Assembly: GCA_001508595.1 (NCBI GenBank)
Contig: LGHA01000017.1
Location: forward strand, 1 to 13,848
Reading direction: 5' to 3'
DNA from: Anaerolineaceae bacterium 46_22
GTDB taxonomy: Bacteria; Chloroflexota; Anaerolineae; Anaerolineales; Anaerolineaceae
DNA: 13,848 bases
Numbering within the stretch: the first letter of the stretch is position 1; every line of letters starts with the position of its first letter. The translations under genes and the position numbers were made by a program. Shown piece by piece: positions 13,848-13,848 of this stretch. The notes beneath the pieces are model-generated. The model had not been told where the DNA came from and ran no database searches. It worked only from the letters and a program-made list of their open reading frames with translations.

Positions 13848-13848
13848 A

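Overview
The window is a moderate-GC bacterial chromosome segment with ordinary housekeeping content. It most likely comes from a Chloroflexota bacterium of the class Anaerolineae. That placement is inferred from four things: a membrane-anchored SurA/parvulin protein with a long Thr/Pro/Ser/Glu linker, the rnc-smc pair next to scpA, a C-x2-C/C-x2-H form of ribosomal protein S18, and a pair of unnamed genes that I recall only from this phylum. There is no sign of phage, transposase genes, CRISPR or horizontal transfer. No gene-free stretch exceeds 300 bases. The longest gaps (3155-3421, 10279-10519, 13127-13373) all hold promoters or RNA structure and are annotated.

Layout. Positions 1-1386 (+) carry the 3' part of nnr (NAD(P)H-hydrate repair), which converges on a minus-strand group of scpA (3154-2381), a two-TM protein like YtxG (2308-1871) and a YtxH protein (1818-1462). 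A bidirectional terminator lies between them at 1428-1457. Divergent from scpA is a plus-strand operon of rnc (RNase III, 3422-4138) and smc (4142-7750). The two cohesin-like partners SMC and ScpA are thus transcribed outward from one ~270-bp control region, which also encodes a double-hairpin rnc leader. A second terminator (7812-7834) separates smc from the convergent operon rpsF-ssb-rpsR-PPIase, read on the minus strand from 10278 down to 7860. That operon has a clear promoter (10405-10433) and a leader matching the S6:S18 autoregulatory RNA. Upstream on the same strand lie a YvlD-type small membrane protein (10891-10520), tRNA-Arg(UCU) (11067-10994) and two tightly coupled uncharacterised genes (13126-11543 and 11529-11095). 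After a structured intergenic element (13249-13339), a plus-strand dgkA-type lipid kinase gene ends the window.

How the parts work together: SMC and ScpA form the chromosome-condensing complex (scpB is not here). RNase III shares the smc transcript and may control it through its leader hairpins. S6 and S18 probably control their own operon through the leader. The best candidate for something undescribed is the two-gene unit at 11095-13126, with apparent DNA/RNA-binding folds but no named function. The RNA structures in front of rnc and dgkA come next.
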